Assembly: GCA_002281875.1 (NCBI GenBank) | Contig: NCHN01000022.1 | Coordinates: 1 to 44,870 of the forward strand | Reading direction: 5' to 3' | Source: Sphingobacteriia bacterium 24-36-13 | GTDB lineage: Bacteria > Bacteroidota > Bacteroidia > Chitinophagales > Chitinophagaceae | Length of the DNA stretch: 44,870 nt | In this document: piece after piece, positions 1 to 8,497 of the stretch | Numbering within the stretch: the first letter of the stretch is position 1 | Layout: every line of letters starts with the position of its first letter | Translations under genes and position numbers: made by a program | The notes under the pieces: model-generated | Told to the model about the DNA's origin: nothing | The model's database searches: none | What the model saw: the letters and a program-made list of their open reading frames with translations, nothing else

Positions 1-54
1 GGATCGTTAATAATCTTTCTTTTTGGATTGGCCATGCTGTTGCTGAATTGTTAA
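1..54 (+). CDS. 3' end of a truncated upstream gene (hydrophobic tail)
   Basis: Frame 1 is open from the window edge to a TAA at 52-54 and encodes 17 residues. The tail is almost entirely hydrophobic, ends in Leu-Leu-Leu-Asn-Cys, and looks like the end of a membrane helix. It points the same way as porX with about 49 nt between. The fragment is too short to assign a family, and it could be a chance open frame. The only support is position, strand and composition. Confidence 0.35.
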   Translation, partial: GSLIIFLFGLAMLLLNC

Positions 55-103
55 TAAAGGTAGTATTTAGAACTACAAACAAAATTATAAATAGCTTAGC
101 AAT

Positions 104-1663
104 ATGGCAATTGCACAGATATTATGGGTAGACGACGAAATTGAAAGTCTTCAGTCGCAAAAAATCTTTTTAGAAGCAAAGGGGTATGCAGTGCATACTT
201 TAACCAATGGCTATGATGCTATTGAATATATTCAACAGCATTCTGTTGATGTAGTGTTAATGGATGAAAGCATGCCAGGGATTACAGGGTTAGAAACACT
301 TACCCGAATGAAGCAATTGCAACAAAGATTGCCCATTGTGTTAATCACTAAAAATGAAACTGAGAATTTGATGGATGAAGCCATCGGAAGTCAAATTGCC
401 GATTACTTAATTAAGCCAGTGAATCCCAATCAGGTTTTACTCAGTTTAAAAAAAATAATCGATAACAAGCGGTTGGTTGCAGAAAAAACAACCGTTTCCT
501 ATCAGCAACAGTTTAGTGAGTTGTTTATGGCACTTTCGGGTAATCCTGATTACCAGGAGTGGATGGATTTATATAAAAAGTTAGTGTACTGGGAATTAGA
601 AATGGAGAAAAGTGATAGCCCAGAAATGAGGGAGATTTTTTACAATCAGAAAAAAGAAGCCAATGCTGCTTTTGGAAAATTTATTTCTAAAAATTACGAA
701 AAATGGGTTGCTTCAGCAGCAGCGGATGCTCCAATAATGAGCCATCAATTATTGCAGTTTAAAGTACTTCCACATATAGAACAGGATGTTCCACTCTTTT
801 TTATTTTAATAGATAATTTACGATACGATCAATGGAAAGCCATTGAGCCCATATTTGCTGAAAGCTTTAGGGTAACAGAAGAAGACAGTTTTTATTCTAT
901 ACTACCAACTGCTACACAATATTGTCGTAATGCAATTTTTGCTGGTATGATGCCTGCAGAAATAGAAAAAAAGTTTCCACAGTTATGGAAAAATGATGAA
1001 GAAGAGGGGGGTAAAAATTTACATGAACAAGAATTTTTAGCTGCACAGCTAAAAAGATTAAAGAAGGATCAAATTAAATTTAGTTACCACAAAATTTTGA
1101 ATCACCAAGATGGCCAACAGCTGGTGAATAATATGCATAATTTAATGGGGAATCAGTTGAATGTGATTGTTTACAATTTCGTAGACATGCTCAGTCATGC
1201 AAGAACTGAAATGGAAGTATTGAAAGAATTAGCAAGTGACGAAGCTAGTTACAGAAGTTTAACTAAGAGTTGGTTTGAACACAGCCCTTTGCATCAAGCA
1301 CTTAAAAAAGTTTCCGACAAAAAAATTAGGATTATTTTGGCAACCGATCATGGAAGTGTTCGAGTAAAAACGCCTCATAAAGTTATTGGAGATAAGCAAA
1401 CCACTACCAATTTGCGGTACAAACATGGTAGAAATTTGAATTATGATGATAAAGAAGTGCTGGCATTTCGGGATCCTTTAAAGGCAGGATTACCAGTACC
1501 AAGTATTAATTCTTCCTTCATTTTTGCCAAAGAAGATGGTTTTTTATGTTATCCTAATAACTATAATCATTATGTGAACTATTACAAGAATAGTTTTCAG
1601 CATGGGGGTATCAGCTTAGAAGAAATGATTGTTCCTCTTATCAAAATGGACTCAAAGGCATAG
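104..1663 (+). CDS. porX: PorX, response regulator with PglZ (alkaline-phosphatase-superfamily) output domain
   Basis: This 519-residue protein has an N-terminal receiver domain (about 1-120). D10 and D11 form the acidic pocket, D54 is the expected phospho-acceptor (V-L-M-D-E-S), and T82 and K104 complete the switch. A helical linker leads to a C-terminal PglZ/alkaline-phosphatase-superfamily domain with metal-site motifs I-L-I-D-N-L-R-Y-D and A-T-D-H-G. This architecture and length match PorX, which in Bacteroidota works with the kinase PorY and an ECF sigma factor to control type IX secretion genes; PglZ phosphodiesterase activity has been reported for the family. All receiver residues are intact, so it should be phosphorylatable. 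The start is the first ATG of the frame, without a Shine-Dalgarno. The window also holds a type IX cargo protease (25190-28999). Confidence 0.93.
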   Translation: MAIAQILWVDDEIESLQSQKIFLEAKGYAVHTLTNGYDAIEYIQQHSVDVVLMDESMPGITGLETLTRMKQLQQRLPIVLITKNETENLMDEAIGSQIADYLIKPVNPNQVLLSLKKIIDNKRLVAEKTTVSYQQQFSELFMALSGNPDYQEWMDLYKKLVYWELEMEKSDSPEMREIFYNQKKEANAAFGKFISKNYEKWVASAAADAPIMSHQLLQFKVLPHIEQDVPLFFILIDNLRYDQWKAIEPIFAESFRVTEEDSFYSILPTATQYCRNAIFAGMMPAEIEKKFPQLWKNDEEEGGKNLHEQEFLAAQLKRLKKDQIKFSYHKILNHQDGQQLVNNMHNLMGNQLNVIVYNFVDMLSHARTEMEVLKELASDEASYRSLTKSWFEHSPLHQALKKVSDKKIRIILATDHGSVRVKTPHKVIGDKQTTTNLRYKHGRNLNYDDKEVLAFRDPLKAGLPVPSINSSFIFAKEDGFLCYPNNYNHYVNYYKNSFQHGGISLEEMIVPLIKMDSKA

Positions 1664-1700
1664 TTATTCGGTATTTCTACCCAATTTGTGGATAAAACCA

Positions 1701-1732
1701 TTGCCAATTAAGTAGCACTAAGTTTAAATTTG
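1701..1732 (+). promoter_or_regulatory. Bacteroidota-type promoter abutting the 1740 start codon
   Basis: TTG at 1701-1703, a 21-nt spacer, then TAAATTTG at 1725-1732, a perfect TAnnTTTG -7 box. Only 7 nt separate the box from the ATG at 1740, so the transcript should have no leader or a few bases at most. Confidence 0.6.
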
Positions 1733-1739
1733 TTGTGCT

Positions 1740-2015
1740 ATGAAATACACGCAATCAACATTAGACAAGTTGGAAGATATTTTGGGTGAATCTGAATATG
1801 TTGTCAGATATGAAAGAGGCACTTTTCAAAGCGGATGGTGTTTACTAGAAGCTAGAAGAGTAGTTGTCTTAAATAAGTTTCTAAATACCGAGGGTAGAAT
1901 TAACACATTAATGGAAATTATTCCCCAGCTAAATATTCAATTTGATAAGTTAACGCTTGAATCTCAAAAGCTTTACGAGGAAGTAGTTAAAAAATCCGTT
2001 ACAGTAACCGAATAA
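1740..2015 (+). CDS. conserved-looking small protein of unknown function (91 aa)
   Basis: I do not recognise a family for this 91-residue soluble protein. It begins Met-Lys-Tyr-Thr-Gln, has a predicted beta segment (about 20-45) with a Gly-Trp-Cys motif, and an amphipathic helical second half ending in Thr-Val-Thr-Glu. There is no signal peptide or membrane segment. It is probably real: it has its own strong promoter placed right at the start codon, lies between porX and the metallo-hydrolase on the same strand, and its codon use resembles its neighbours. The sequence gives no basis for a function. Confidence 0.7.
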   Translation: MKYTQSTLDKLEDILGESEYVVRYERGTFQSGWCLLEARRVVVLNKFLNTEGRINTLMEIIPQLNIQFDKLTLESQKLYEEVVKKSVTVTE

Positions 2016-2064
2016 TTGCGTCTTTTACGGTAGTGTCCAATCAAAATTACCTTAGTTTTAATAG

Positions 2065-2841
2065 GTGAAACAACCCCATTTTAATATTCAGTTTTTAGGA
2101 ACAGGTACCAGCACTGGCATTCCTATGATTGGGTGTGGTTGTGATGTATGTTTGTCTACTAATTCCAAAGATCAACGGTTAAGAACAAGTGTACTCGTTC
2201 AATCTAAGCACACCAGCATTGTTATTGATACAACCCCTGATTTTAGGTACCAAATGTTGAGGAGCAAAACCACTCATTTAGACGCTGTATTATTTACTCA
2301 TCAACATAAAGACCATATTGCAGGGTTAGATGATATTAGGGCTTTCAATTTCTTTTCTGGAAATGCCATGGATATTTATGCCAATTCTTCCACCGAAGAA
2401 GCCATTCGTCGAGATTTTTATTATGCTTTTTCAGATAAACGGTATCCTGGAACTCCTGAGCTGCAAATGCATACTATTGGTGAAGCCCCATTCTTTATAG
2501 GCGATATTCCTATTCAACCTATTCATGTAATGCACCATCGTATGCCAGTACTAGGATTTAGATTAGGAGATTTTACATATATCACAGACGCTAACTTTAT
2601 TGAGCAATCTGAGTTGGATAAAATTAAAGGCTCCAAAGTTTTAGTATTAAATGCATTGAGAAAAGAAAAGCATTTGTCGCATTTTACTTTACAAGAAGCA
2701 CTAGATATTGCTCAATTGACAGGTGTTCCTCAAGTATATTTTACCCATATTAGTCACCAGCTAGGTATGCATGAAGCAATTAATGCAGAATTACCCAATC
2801 ATGCACAACTAGCTTACGATGGGCTTTGTATTAGTTTGTAA
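2065..2841 (+). CDS. MBL-fold metallo-hydrolase, PhnP-like
   Basis: This 258-residue cytosolic metallo-beta-lactamase-fold protein begins at a GTG. The H-x-H-x-D-H zinc signature is at H79, H81, D83 and H84, and further ligands are likely in the H-V-M-H-H, I-T-D-A-N and F-T-H-I-S-H segments. Three N-terminal cysteines (C24, C26, C29) in a G-C-G-C-D-V-C motif match the extra structural zinc site of PhnP, the phosphoribosyl 1,2-cyclic phosphate phosphodiesterase. No phn genes are nearby, so a phosphonate role is not supported. The family assignment is firm, and the substrate is unknown. It is followed 20 nt later by the helix-hairpin-helix gene. Confidence 0.88.
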   Translation: MKQPHFNIQFLGTGTSTGIPMIGCGCDVCLSTNSKDQRLRTSVLVQSKHTSIVIDTTPDFRYQMLRSKTTHLDAVLFTHQHKDHIAGLDDIRAFNFFSGNAMDIYANSSTEEAIRRDFYYAFSDKRYPGTPELQMHTIGEAPFFIGDIPIQPIHVMHHRMPVLGFRLGDFTYITDANFIEQSELDKIKGSKVLVLNALRKEKHLSHFTLQEALDIAQLTGVPQVYFTHISHQLGMHEAINAELPNHAQLAYDGLCISL

Positions 2842-2843
2842 TC

Positions 2844-2859
2844 CCGCAATTTATTGCGG
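2844..2859 (+). promoter_or_regulatory. perfect short palindrome directly before a GTG start
   Basis: CCGCAAT and ATTGCGG (7-bp arms, 2-nt centre) end 2 nt before the GTG at 2862. In RNA this hairpin would cover the ribosome landing site. It is a possible translational control or processing site; function is inferred only. Confidence 0.35.
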
Positions 2860-2861
2860 TA

Positions 2862-3752
2862 GTGAAAAAAATTATTAAAGACTATTTACAGTTTTCTAAA
2901 AAAGAAAGAATTGGCTTGGTAATTCTATTGTTGTTATTGGGCTTGATTCTTTATTTGCCAAAATTGATAAAGCCTAGTATTCAAGCCCTACAACCGTCAG
3001 ATACAGCATGGCTTAAAGAGATGGAATATGTAGAAAATAATAAAACAGAAAAAGCTACAAATTCTTTTACTAAAGAGGTTTTAGTTAAGCCCACTTATTT
3101 TTATTTTAATCCCAATAGTGCATCAGAAAACCAACTAGTTTCACTGGGCTTGACATCAAAAAATGTGCAGACTATTGTTCGTTATAGAAATAAGGGTGGA
3201 CAATTTAGGTTGCCTGAAGATTTTTTAAAGATATGGGGGATTGATCCCGCTGTTGCAAAAGCCTTGATTCCATTTATCCGCATTCCGGAACAGCAAGGCC
3301 CTAACCAATACCAAGGGGTTAAAAGAAACGGCGGCTATGATCAAACTTTTAGCCCTAAAAAAATACCCAACATTGATATTAATGAAGCTTCAATTGCAAC
3401 TTGGGAATTGCTGCCGGGTATAGGGCCAGTTCTTGCTGCAAGAATAGTTAAATTCAGAGAAAAGTTGGGTGGCTTTGCTGAAATTGAAGAAGTTAAAAAA
3501 ACCTATGGCATTTCTGATTCTTTATATGTGCAAATAAAGCCTTTCTTACAATTGAATAATACAGAAAAACCTTCCATAAATACAGCTAGTGCGGCTTTGC
3601 TGCAAAAAGCGGGGGTTTCACCTGCTATTGCAGTTGCTATTGTAACGTATAGAAAACAATATGGATTATTTGACTCCTTGGAAGATTTAAAGAAAATAGT
3701 CTTCATTCAGCCAACACAGTTTCAAGAATTGCTGCAGTTGGTAAAACTGTGA
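2862..3752 (+). CDS. membrane-anchored helix-hairpin-helix (ComEA-like) protein
   Basis: This 296-residue protein has a short basic N-terminus, one membrane segment at about residues 17-36, a linker, and three helix-hairpin-helix units (about 85-140, 170-225 and 235-292). Each unit starts with an N-x-N/N-T-A-type turn and carries a P-G-I-G-P or equivalent hairpin. The clearest unit is I-D-I-N-E-A followed by L-L-P-G-I-G-P-V-L-A-A-R-I. These units bind DNA without sequence specificity, as in ComEA. The predicted topology puts them outside the inner membrane, which would fit DNA uptake, but no other competence genes are nearby. The start is GTG, immediately after a small palindrome. Confidence 0.8.
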   Translation: MKKIIKDYLQFSKKERIGLVILLLLLGLILYLPKLIKPSIQALQPSDTAWLKEMEYVENNKTEKATNSFTKEVLVKPTYFYFNPNSASENQLVSLGLTSKNVQTIVRYRNKGGQFRLPEDFLKIWGIDPAVAKALIPFIRIPEQQGPNQYQGVKRNGGYDQTFSPKKIPNIDINEASIATWELLPGIGPVLAARIVKFREKLGGFAEIEEVKKTYGISDSLYVQIKPFLQLNNTEKPSINTASAALLQKAGVSPAIAVAIVTYRKQYGLFDSLEDLKKIVFIQPTQFQELLQLVKL

Positions 3753-3793
3753 ATATTTTAACGCTTTTTTTTAAATGAAATTACCAGTAAAAT

Positions 3794-3876
3794 CCCCTAG
3801 ATTTGCTTCACAAACTAACTAACGGTTGTTTGTTTTAGGGGGTCGGAAAGAACGTGCTTGCTCTGCTCCGACCCCC
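3794..3876 (+). promoter_or_regulatory. two overlapping, mutually exclusive hairpins upstream of the acyl-CoA dehydrogenase gene
   Basis: Hairpin A pairs CCCCTA (3794-3799) with TAGGGG (3836-3841) and encloses ACAAAC/GTTTGT (3810-3815 with 3828-3833). Hairpin B pairs GGGGGTCGGA (3838-3847) with TCCGACCCCC (3867-3876), a perfect 10-bp GC-rich stem with a 19-nt loop. The two share bases 3838-3841, so both cannot form fully at once. B has no long T-run after it and ends 21 nt before the ATG at 3898. It could be a leader-RNA switch, a weak terminator of the upstream gene, or a dispersed intergenic repeat. Confidence 0.45.
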
Positions 3877-3897
3877 GTCTATTTAAAATAAAATCAA

Positions 3898-5037
3898 ATG
3901 CATTTTCAGGAGACAGAATTGACACAACAAGTAGCGGCAACGGCTAAAGATTTTGCAGAACAATACATTCGACCATATGTGATGGAATGGGATGAAGCGC
4001 AAATATTTCCAGAAGCCCTTTTTAGAGAAATGGGAAAACTTGGCTTGATGGGGGTATTGGTGCCTGCTGAATATGGCGGAGCAGGATTAGGCTATTTTGA
4101 ATACAATGCCATTATTCAAGAGATTGCTAAAGTATGTGGTAGTATAGGCTTAAGTGTTGCTGCACATAACTCCCTTTGTACAAACCATATTTTATCGTTC
4201 GGTAATGATGAACAAAAAAAACGTTGGTTGCCGAAGTTGGCTAATGCAGAGTGGATTGGTGCTTGGGGATTAACTGAGCCTAATACAGGAAGTGATGCAG
4301 GCAATATGAAAACCACAGCTGTTAAACAGGGAGATCATTGGGTATTGAATGGGACTAAAAGCTGGATTACCCATGGAAAAACTGGGGAAATTGCAGTGGT
4401 TATTTGTAGAACCGGTGAACCTAGAACCAGTGGTAATTCCACTGCATTTGTTGTCGAAAGAGGTACTGCAGGGTTTAGTGCAGGCAAAAAAGAAAATAAA
4501 TTGGGTATGAGGGCCAGCGAAACAGCTGAAATGATTTTTGACAATTGCATTATACCAGACAGCAATCGGTTAGGTGCGGTGGGAGATGGTTTTAGACAAG
4601 CCATGAAAATATTAGATGGTGGTAGAATATCAATAGCAGCTTTATCAGCGGGTATTGCAAAAGGGGCTTATGAAGCGGCTTTACAATATGCACAAGAGAG
4701 GCATCAATTTGATCAACCTATTGCTTCTTTTCAGGGAATTAGCTTCAAATTGGCGGATATGGCAACAGAAATTATGGCTTCCGATTTATTAATTTGGCAG
4801 GCTTGCGACCTAAAGAATAGGGGAGAAAAAGTGACTAGGGAGGGGGCGATGGCCAAGTATTATGCCAGTGAAGTGGCCGTAAAAGCAGCTACAGAAGCTG
4901 TCCAAATTTTTGGAGGATATGGTTATACAAAAGATTTTCCTGTAGAAAAGTACTATCGTGACGCAAAATTATGTACTATTGGAGAAGGAACTTCAGAAAT
5001 ACAGAAACTGGTGATTGCAAGAGAAGTACTTCATTAA
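3898..5037 (+). CDS. acyl-CoA dehydrogenase (short-chain/butyryl type)
   Basis: This 379-residue FAD enzyme should oxidise acyl-CoA to trans-2-enoyl-CoA in fatty-acid or branched amino-acid breakdown, passing electrons to electron-transfer flavoprotein. The full domain order is present: N-terminal helical domain, a middle beta domain with W-G-L-T-E-P-N-T-G-S-D and W-I-T-H-G, and a C-terminal helical domain with R-x-x-F, Q-I-F-G-G-Y-G-Y and E-G-T-S-E-I-Q. The Glu of that last motif is the usual catalytic base in short-chain and butyryl-CoA dehydrogenases. Length is normal. The gene is monocistronic: hairpins lie before it and a strong terminator after it. The exact acyl chain cannot be read from sequence alone. 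Confidence 0.93.
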   Translation: MHFQETELTQQVAATAKDFAEQYIRPYVMEWDEAQIFPEALFREMGKLGLMGVLVPAEYGGAGLGYFEYNAIIQEIAKVCGSIGLSVAAHNSLCTNHILSFGNDEQKKRWLPKLANAEWIGAWGLTEPNTGSDAGNMKTTAVKQGDHWVLNGTKSWITHGKTGEIAVVICRTGEPRTSGNSTAFVVERGTAGFSAGKKENKLGMRASETAEMIFDNCIIPDSNRLGAVGDGFRQAMKILDGGRISIAALSAGIAKGAYEAALQYAQERHQFDQPIASFQGISFKLADMATEIMASDLLIWQACDLKNRGEKVTREGAMAKYYASEVAVKAATEAVQIFGGYGYTKDFPVEKYYRDAKLCTIGEGTSEIQKLVIAREVLH

Positions 5038-5066
5038 TTGTTTTTCGATTGCTTGCTCATAATACG

Positions 5067-5090
5067 GGACCCCTTTGGGGTCCTTTTTTT
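5067..5090 (+). terminator. intrinsic terminator of the acyl-CoA dehydrogenase gene
   Basis: GGACCCC (5067-5073), loop TTT, GGGGTCC (5077-5083), then seven T (5084-5090). This is a perfect 7-bp GC-rich stem 29 nt after the stop codon. Confidence 0.93.
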
Positions 5091-5167
5091 ATGTTGAAAG
5101 TATAACACAAAACTTTGTATCTTGAATATCGTAAGATCCATTAAAATCCATATCTACATTTAGCATC

Positions 5168-7063
5168 ATGCGGATACTGTTTTTGTTTTTTCTATTATGT
5201 TTTCTATCACCGTTATTTGCGCAAAAAAATACCGGGTCGGCTTACATTGTTGATTCATTAAATAAAGAGGCGTTTAGTTCTAAGAGATCGGATATTTCGA
5301 AAGCAATGAATCTTTTAATCATTGCTCAAAATACTGCTACTCAAATTGATTATAAAAAAGGTCTCGCAATAGCTTATTTATACGAAGGGGGAATTTACCA
5401 CCAACAGGGTTTTACCAAACGTGCTTTAACCGATTTTTATTTATCCTTAGACATTTTCAAAAGAATAAAAGACACTTTTAATATTGCTAAAGTAAGTCAA
5501 CAAATTGCTGGCTCTTTATTGCTAGAAGGCAAGTATGACACAGCTGTAACTGTTTTTAATGAATCCTTACAAGTATATAATCGCTTTAATAAGCAGGAAG
5601 AAGTAGTAAATGTAAAAAACAGTTTAGGATTAATTCAATTGTATCGCAATAAGCCTGATTCAGCAGTTATCTTATTCAACCAAGCATTGGTAACTAGTAG
5701 ACAAATAAAATATGTTTATGGTGAAAAGAAAGCACTCTATCATTTAGGAAAACTGGCACTTGAAGGGAAAAATTTAGAATTGGCCACTTCTTTTTTTAAT
5801 GAGTCTATTGCCATTGATCAAAGAATAAATGATAGATACGGACTAGCATTAAAAAATTTAGAGTTGGCCAATATTGGGTATAAAAGAGGTCAATTAGAAG
5901 CTGCTTTTCTGATGTCAAAAACAGCTTACGAATTTGCTAAATCTGTAAACGCATATGATATATTAGATCAAAGTACCCAACAAATCATCAATTATTATAG
6001 AAGAACAAATAATTTGGAGAAAGCAATTGCTTGGCAAGACACAGCTTTGCTAGTTATTAACCAACATCGCATAAAAGAAAATGAATTAGCTACCAATTTC
6101 ATTGATATAATAAAGAACCAGCAGAACTTAAGATTAGATAGAGAAAATGCAATCATTCGAGCCCAACGCGCATCTGATGAACAGGTTTTCATTTTAACCG
6201 TAGGAACTTTTATTTTAATCATACTTGCGGTATTGGTAATTATGGTTTTTATCAATTACCAAAAACAAAAGCATTTCAGTAGAGAGCTTAGGGCAAAGAA
6301 TATTTTAATTGAAGCTCAAATTGAAGAGATGGGCGCCCTTAACAAAGAAATCTCTTTTCAAAATAGAATGCTTGAAGCAGATAATAAAACCAAGGATAAA
6401 TTACTTTCTATAATATCGCATGATTTACGCAATCCGTTGGTGAATACAAAGGGAATTTTGAATTTAGTTAATCAGGGTATGGTTCCTGAAGACCAGGCAA
6501 AACAATTATTGCTTCAATTAGAAACCCAATATATGGGTACTACTTCATTGTTAGATAATTTGTTGTTTTGGTTGAAGGGGCAGATGGCAGGTAAAAATCT
6601 AGATCGATCTAATGTGGTGATTTTCCAATTGGTAAAAGGTTTGGAAGACGAACATAAAATGTTGCTCGTTAGAAAGAATATTGCATTCAATAATGCACTG
6701 CACCCTCAAATGTTTGTACTTGCAGACAAAGAGATGATTAGAATCGTTTTGAGAAACCTAATCAGTAATGCCATCAAATTTACCCCTGAAAATGGTAGTA
6801 TAGATATCAGGGCTGAACAAACAGAAAACGAGTCATTAATTTATGTAGAAGATACCGGAATTGGGATGTCTAAGGAAACCATTGATAGAGTAAATGCAAA
6901 ACAATATTATACAACAGCAGGCACTTCAATGGAAAAAGGAAGTGGCTTTGGATTAATGTTGTGTAGTGATTTAATTAGTAGACACGATGGTAGCTTAACT
7001 ATAGAAAGCATACCTGGAACGGGCAGTAGATTTGTCATCAAACTGCCCATTACCAAAGCTTAA
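5168..7063 (+). CDS. TPR-containing membrane sensor histidine kinase
   Basis: This 631-residue protein starts with a signal peptide ending near Leu-Phe-Ala-Gln (about residue 19). A periplasmic region of tetratricopeptide repeats follows (about 30-300), then one membrane helix (about 337-360) and a coiled coil. The cytoplasmic kinase carries the H-box S-I-I-S-H-D-L-R-N-P with H418 as phospho-acceptor, the N-box around N534 (L-I-S-N-A-I-K-F-T), the G1 box D-T-G-I-G-M, and the G2 box G-S-G-F-G-L. It should sense a periplasmic signal through the repeats. No response regulator is adjacent, so it is an orphan kinase. The repeat-helix-kinase layout resembles PorY-type and other Bacteroidota TPR kinases, but a link to PorX is not shown by the sequence. 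Confidence 0.9.
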   Translation: MRILFLFFLLCFLSPLFAQKNTGSAYIVDSLNKEAFSSKRSDISKAMNLLIIAQNTATQIDYKKGLAIAYLYEGGIYHQQGFTKRALTDFYLSLDIFKRIKDTFNIAKVSQQIAGSLLLEGKYDTAVTVFNESLQVYNRFNKQEEVVNVKNSLGLIQLYRNKPDSAVILFNQALVTSRQIKYVYGEKKALYHLGKLALEGKNLELATSFFNESIAIDQRINDRYGLALKNLELANIGYKRGQLEAAFLMSKTAYEFAKSVNAYDILDQSTQQIINYYRRTNNLEKAIAWQDTALLVINQHRIKENELATNFIDIIKNQQNLRLDRENAIIRAQRASDEQVFILTVGTFILIILAVLVIMVFINYQKQKHFSRELRAKNILIEAQIEEMGALNKEISFQNRMLEADNKTKDKLLSIISHDLRNPLVNTKGILNLVNQGMVPEDQAKQLLLQLETQYMGTTSLLDNLLFWLKGQMAGKNLDRSNVVIFQLVKGLEDEHKMLLVRKNIAFNNALHPQMFVLADKEMIRIVLRNLISNAIKFTPENGSIDIRAEQTENESLIYVEDTGIGMSKETIDRVNAKQYYTTAGTSMEKGSGFGLMLCSDLISRHDGSLTIESIPGTGSRFVIKLPITKA

Positions 7064-7068
7064 TTTTA

Positions 7069-7230
7069 TTATTCTTCATTTTTATTGCCAGCAGCAAATA
7101 TTTGGTCTACTGCTCCACCTAACATAGGAAATTTCTCTTTCACAAAACCAGCAATGGTAGTGATGGCTTGTTGCGCTTGCTGCTCTGAAAGACCAGCTTC
7201 TTTTACTAATTTTTCTATTAATTCGTTCAT
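7069..7230 (-). CDS. 53-residue protein of unknown function at the end of the clp operon
   Basis: This short frame begins with ATG at 7230 and ends with TAA at 7069-7071. The product is 53 residues, acidic and basic mixed, starting Met-Asn-Glu-Leu-Ile-Glu-Lys. It is predicted to be two amphipathic helices (about 1-15 and 18-34) joined at Leu-Ser-Glu-Gln-Gln, then a P-M-L-G-G turn and a third short helix. There is no signal peptide or cysteine. It lies only 21 nt downstream of the clpX stop on the same strand, so it is probably co-transcribed with clpPPX. It does not overlap other genes, and third-position base use looks coding. I cannot name a family. An adaptor or regulator of Clp is an attractive but unproven idea. 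Confidence 0.72.
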   Translation of the reverse strand: MNELIEKLVKEAGLSEQQAQQAITTIAGFVKEKFPMLGGAVDQIFAAGNKNEE

Positions 7231-7251
7231 GGATAAATATTGATTAAAGGG

Positions 7252-8493
7252 TTAAGCTACTTTTAATGCGCTCAATTTACTCTTGCTAAACATTTTTTCT
7301 GCGTAATCTAATGTAACATTCAAAGTGGTTGTATTGGTACCTGGTAATTCAAACATTGCTTCGGTTAAGATACTCTCACAAATACTTCTCAAACCTCTTG
7401 CCCCTAGTTTGTATTCCATTGCCTTGGCTACCATAAAGTCTAAGACTGCAGGCTCAATGCTTAAAGCAATTCCTTCCATTTCAAATAAACGGGTGAACTG
7501 CTTAATTAATGAATTTTTTGGTTCAGTTAAAATGCTTCTAAGTGTTTCTGCATCCAAAGGATTTAAATGCGTTACAACGGGTAAGCGACCTAATAATTCA
7601 GGTATCAATCCAAAACTTTTTAAGTCTTGTGCATTGATGAACTCTAATAGGTTGCTTCTTTGGTGTTCTTGTTCGTCTTTATTTACACTAAAACCAATAG
7701 CATTGGTATTGATTCGTCTGGCAATTACTTTATCAATGCCATCAAATGCACCCCCACAAATAAATAAGATATTTTTAGTGTCTACCTTAATCATTTTTTG
7801 TTCTGGATGCTTTCTGCCACCTTGTGGTGGAACCAATACTTCCGTACCTTCTAGCATCTTTAATAAACCTTGTTGCACACCTTCTCCACTTACGTCTCTG
7901 GTAATAGATGGGTTATCACCCTTGCGAGCAATTTTATCTATCTCATCTACATAAACAATCCCTTTTTCTGCTGCATTCACATCGTAATTACAGTTTTGTA
8001 ATAAACGAGTTAGCATGCTTTCTACGTCTTCTCCTACATATCCTGCTTCGGTAAATACAGTAGCGTCTACAATGGCAAAGGGTACATTCAGTAAACGAGC
8101 AATTGATTTTGCCAGTAGGGTTTTACCCGTTCCGGTTTCACCTACCATGATGATATTGCTTTTTTCTATTTCAACATCATCCACAATTTGTTTATTGTTC
8201 ACTCGCTTGTAGTGATTATAAACAGCAACACAAAGTATTTTCTTCGCTTCGTCTTGACCAATTACATATTCGTCTAAGAATTTTTTAATTTCCTTAGGCT
8301 TTCTAACTTGAACAGGCCCTGCTCCGCCCGTGCCAGCAGGATTGTTTTTTGCAGTTAACTCTTGGGCAATAATTTCTTCTGCATGTTCTACACAATTTTC
8401 ACAGATATGGCCCTCTTGTCCAGCTATTAGAATCTTTACCTCATCACGGCTTCTTCCACAAAAGGAGCAATGTAAATTGTTTTGTTTTGCCAT
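7252..8493 (-). CDS. clpX: ClpX, ATP-dependent unfoldase of the Clp protease
   Basis: This 413-residue hexameric AAA+ unfoldase selects substrates and feeds them to ClpP. The N-terminal zinc-binding domain has C9, C12, C31 and C34. The Walker A is G-E-T-G-T-G-K-T at 118-125, with Glu at the second place where many ClpX have Pro. Walker B is I-V-Y-V-D-E-I-D-K. The G-Y-V-G pore loop and the I-G-F loop that docks on ClpP are both present, as is the sensor-2 motif G-A-R-G-L-R. Length is normal. It begins 4 nt after the second clpP, giving a tight clpP-clpP-clpX operon, and is followed by the 53-residue gene. Confidence 0.98.
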   Translation of the reverse strand: MAKQNNLHCSFCGRSRDEVKILIAGQEGHICENCVEHAEEIIAQELTAKNNPAGTGGAGPVQVRKPKEIKKFLDEYVIGQDEAKKILCVAVYNHYKRVNNKQIVDDVEIEKSNIIMVGETGTGKTLLAKSIARLLNVPFAIVDATVFTEAGYVGEDVESMLTRLLQNCNYDVNAAEKGIVYVDEIDKIARKGDNPSITRDVSGEGVQQGLLKMLEGTEVLVPPQGGRKHPEQKMIKVDTKNILFICGGAFDGIDKVIARRINTNAIGFSVNKDEQEHQRSNLLEFINAQDLKSFGLIPELLGRLPVVTHLNPLDAETLRSILTEPKNSLIKQFTRLFEMEGIALSIEPAVLDFMVAKAMEYKLGARGLRSICESILTEAMFELPGTNTTTLNVTLDYAEKMFSKSKLSALKVA

Positions 8494-8497
8494 AACC

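Noticed and set aside
5094-5117. Possible promoter for the TPR kinase (TTG plus AAACTTTG)
   Set aside because: The -7 box has a mismatch and the spacer is only about 13 nt, well below the 17-23 nt norm.
7325-7954. 209-residue open frame on the plus strand
   Set aside because: It lies wholly inside clpX, whose motifs are complete; the product is low-quality Ser/Leu-rich sequence with no family features.
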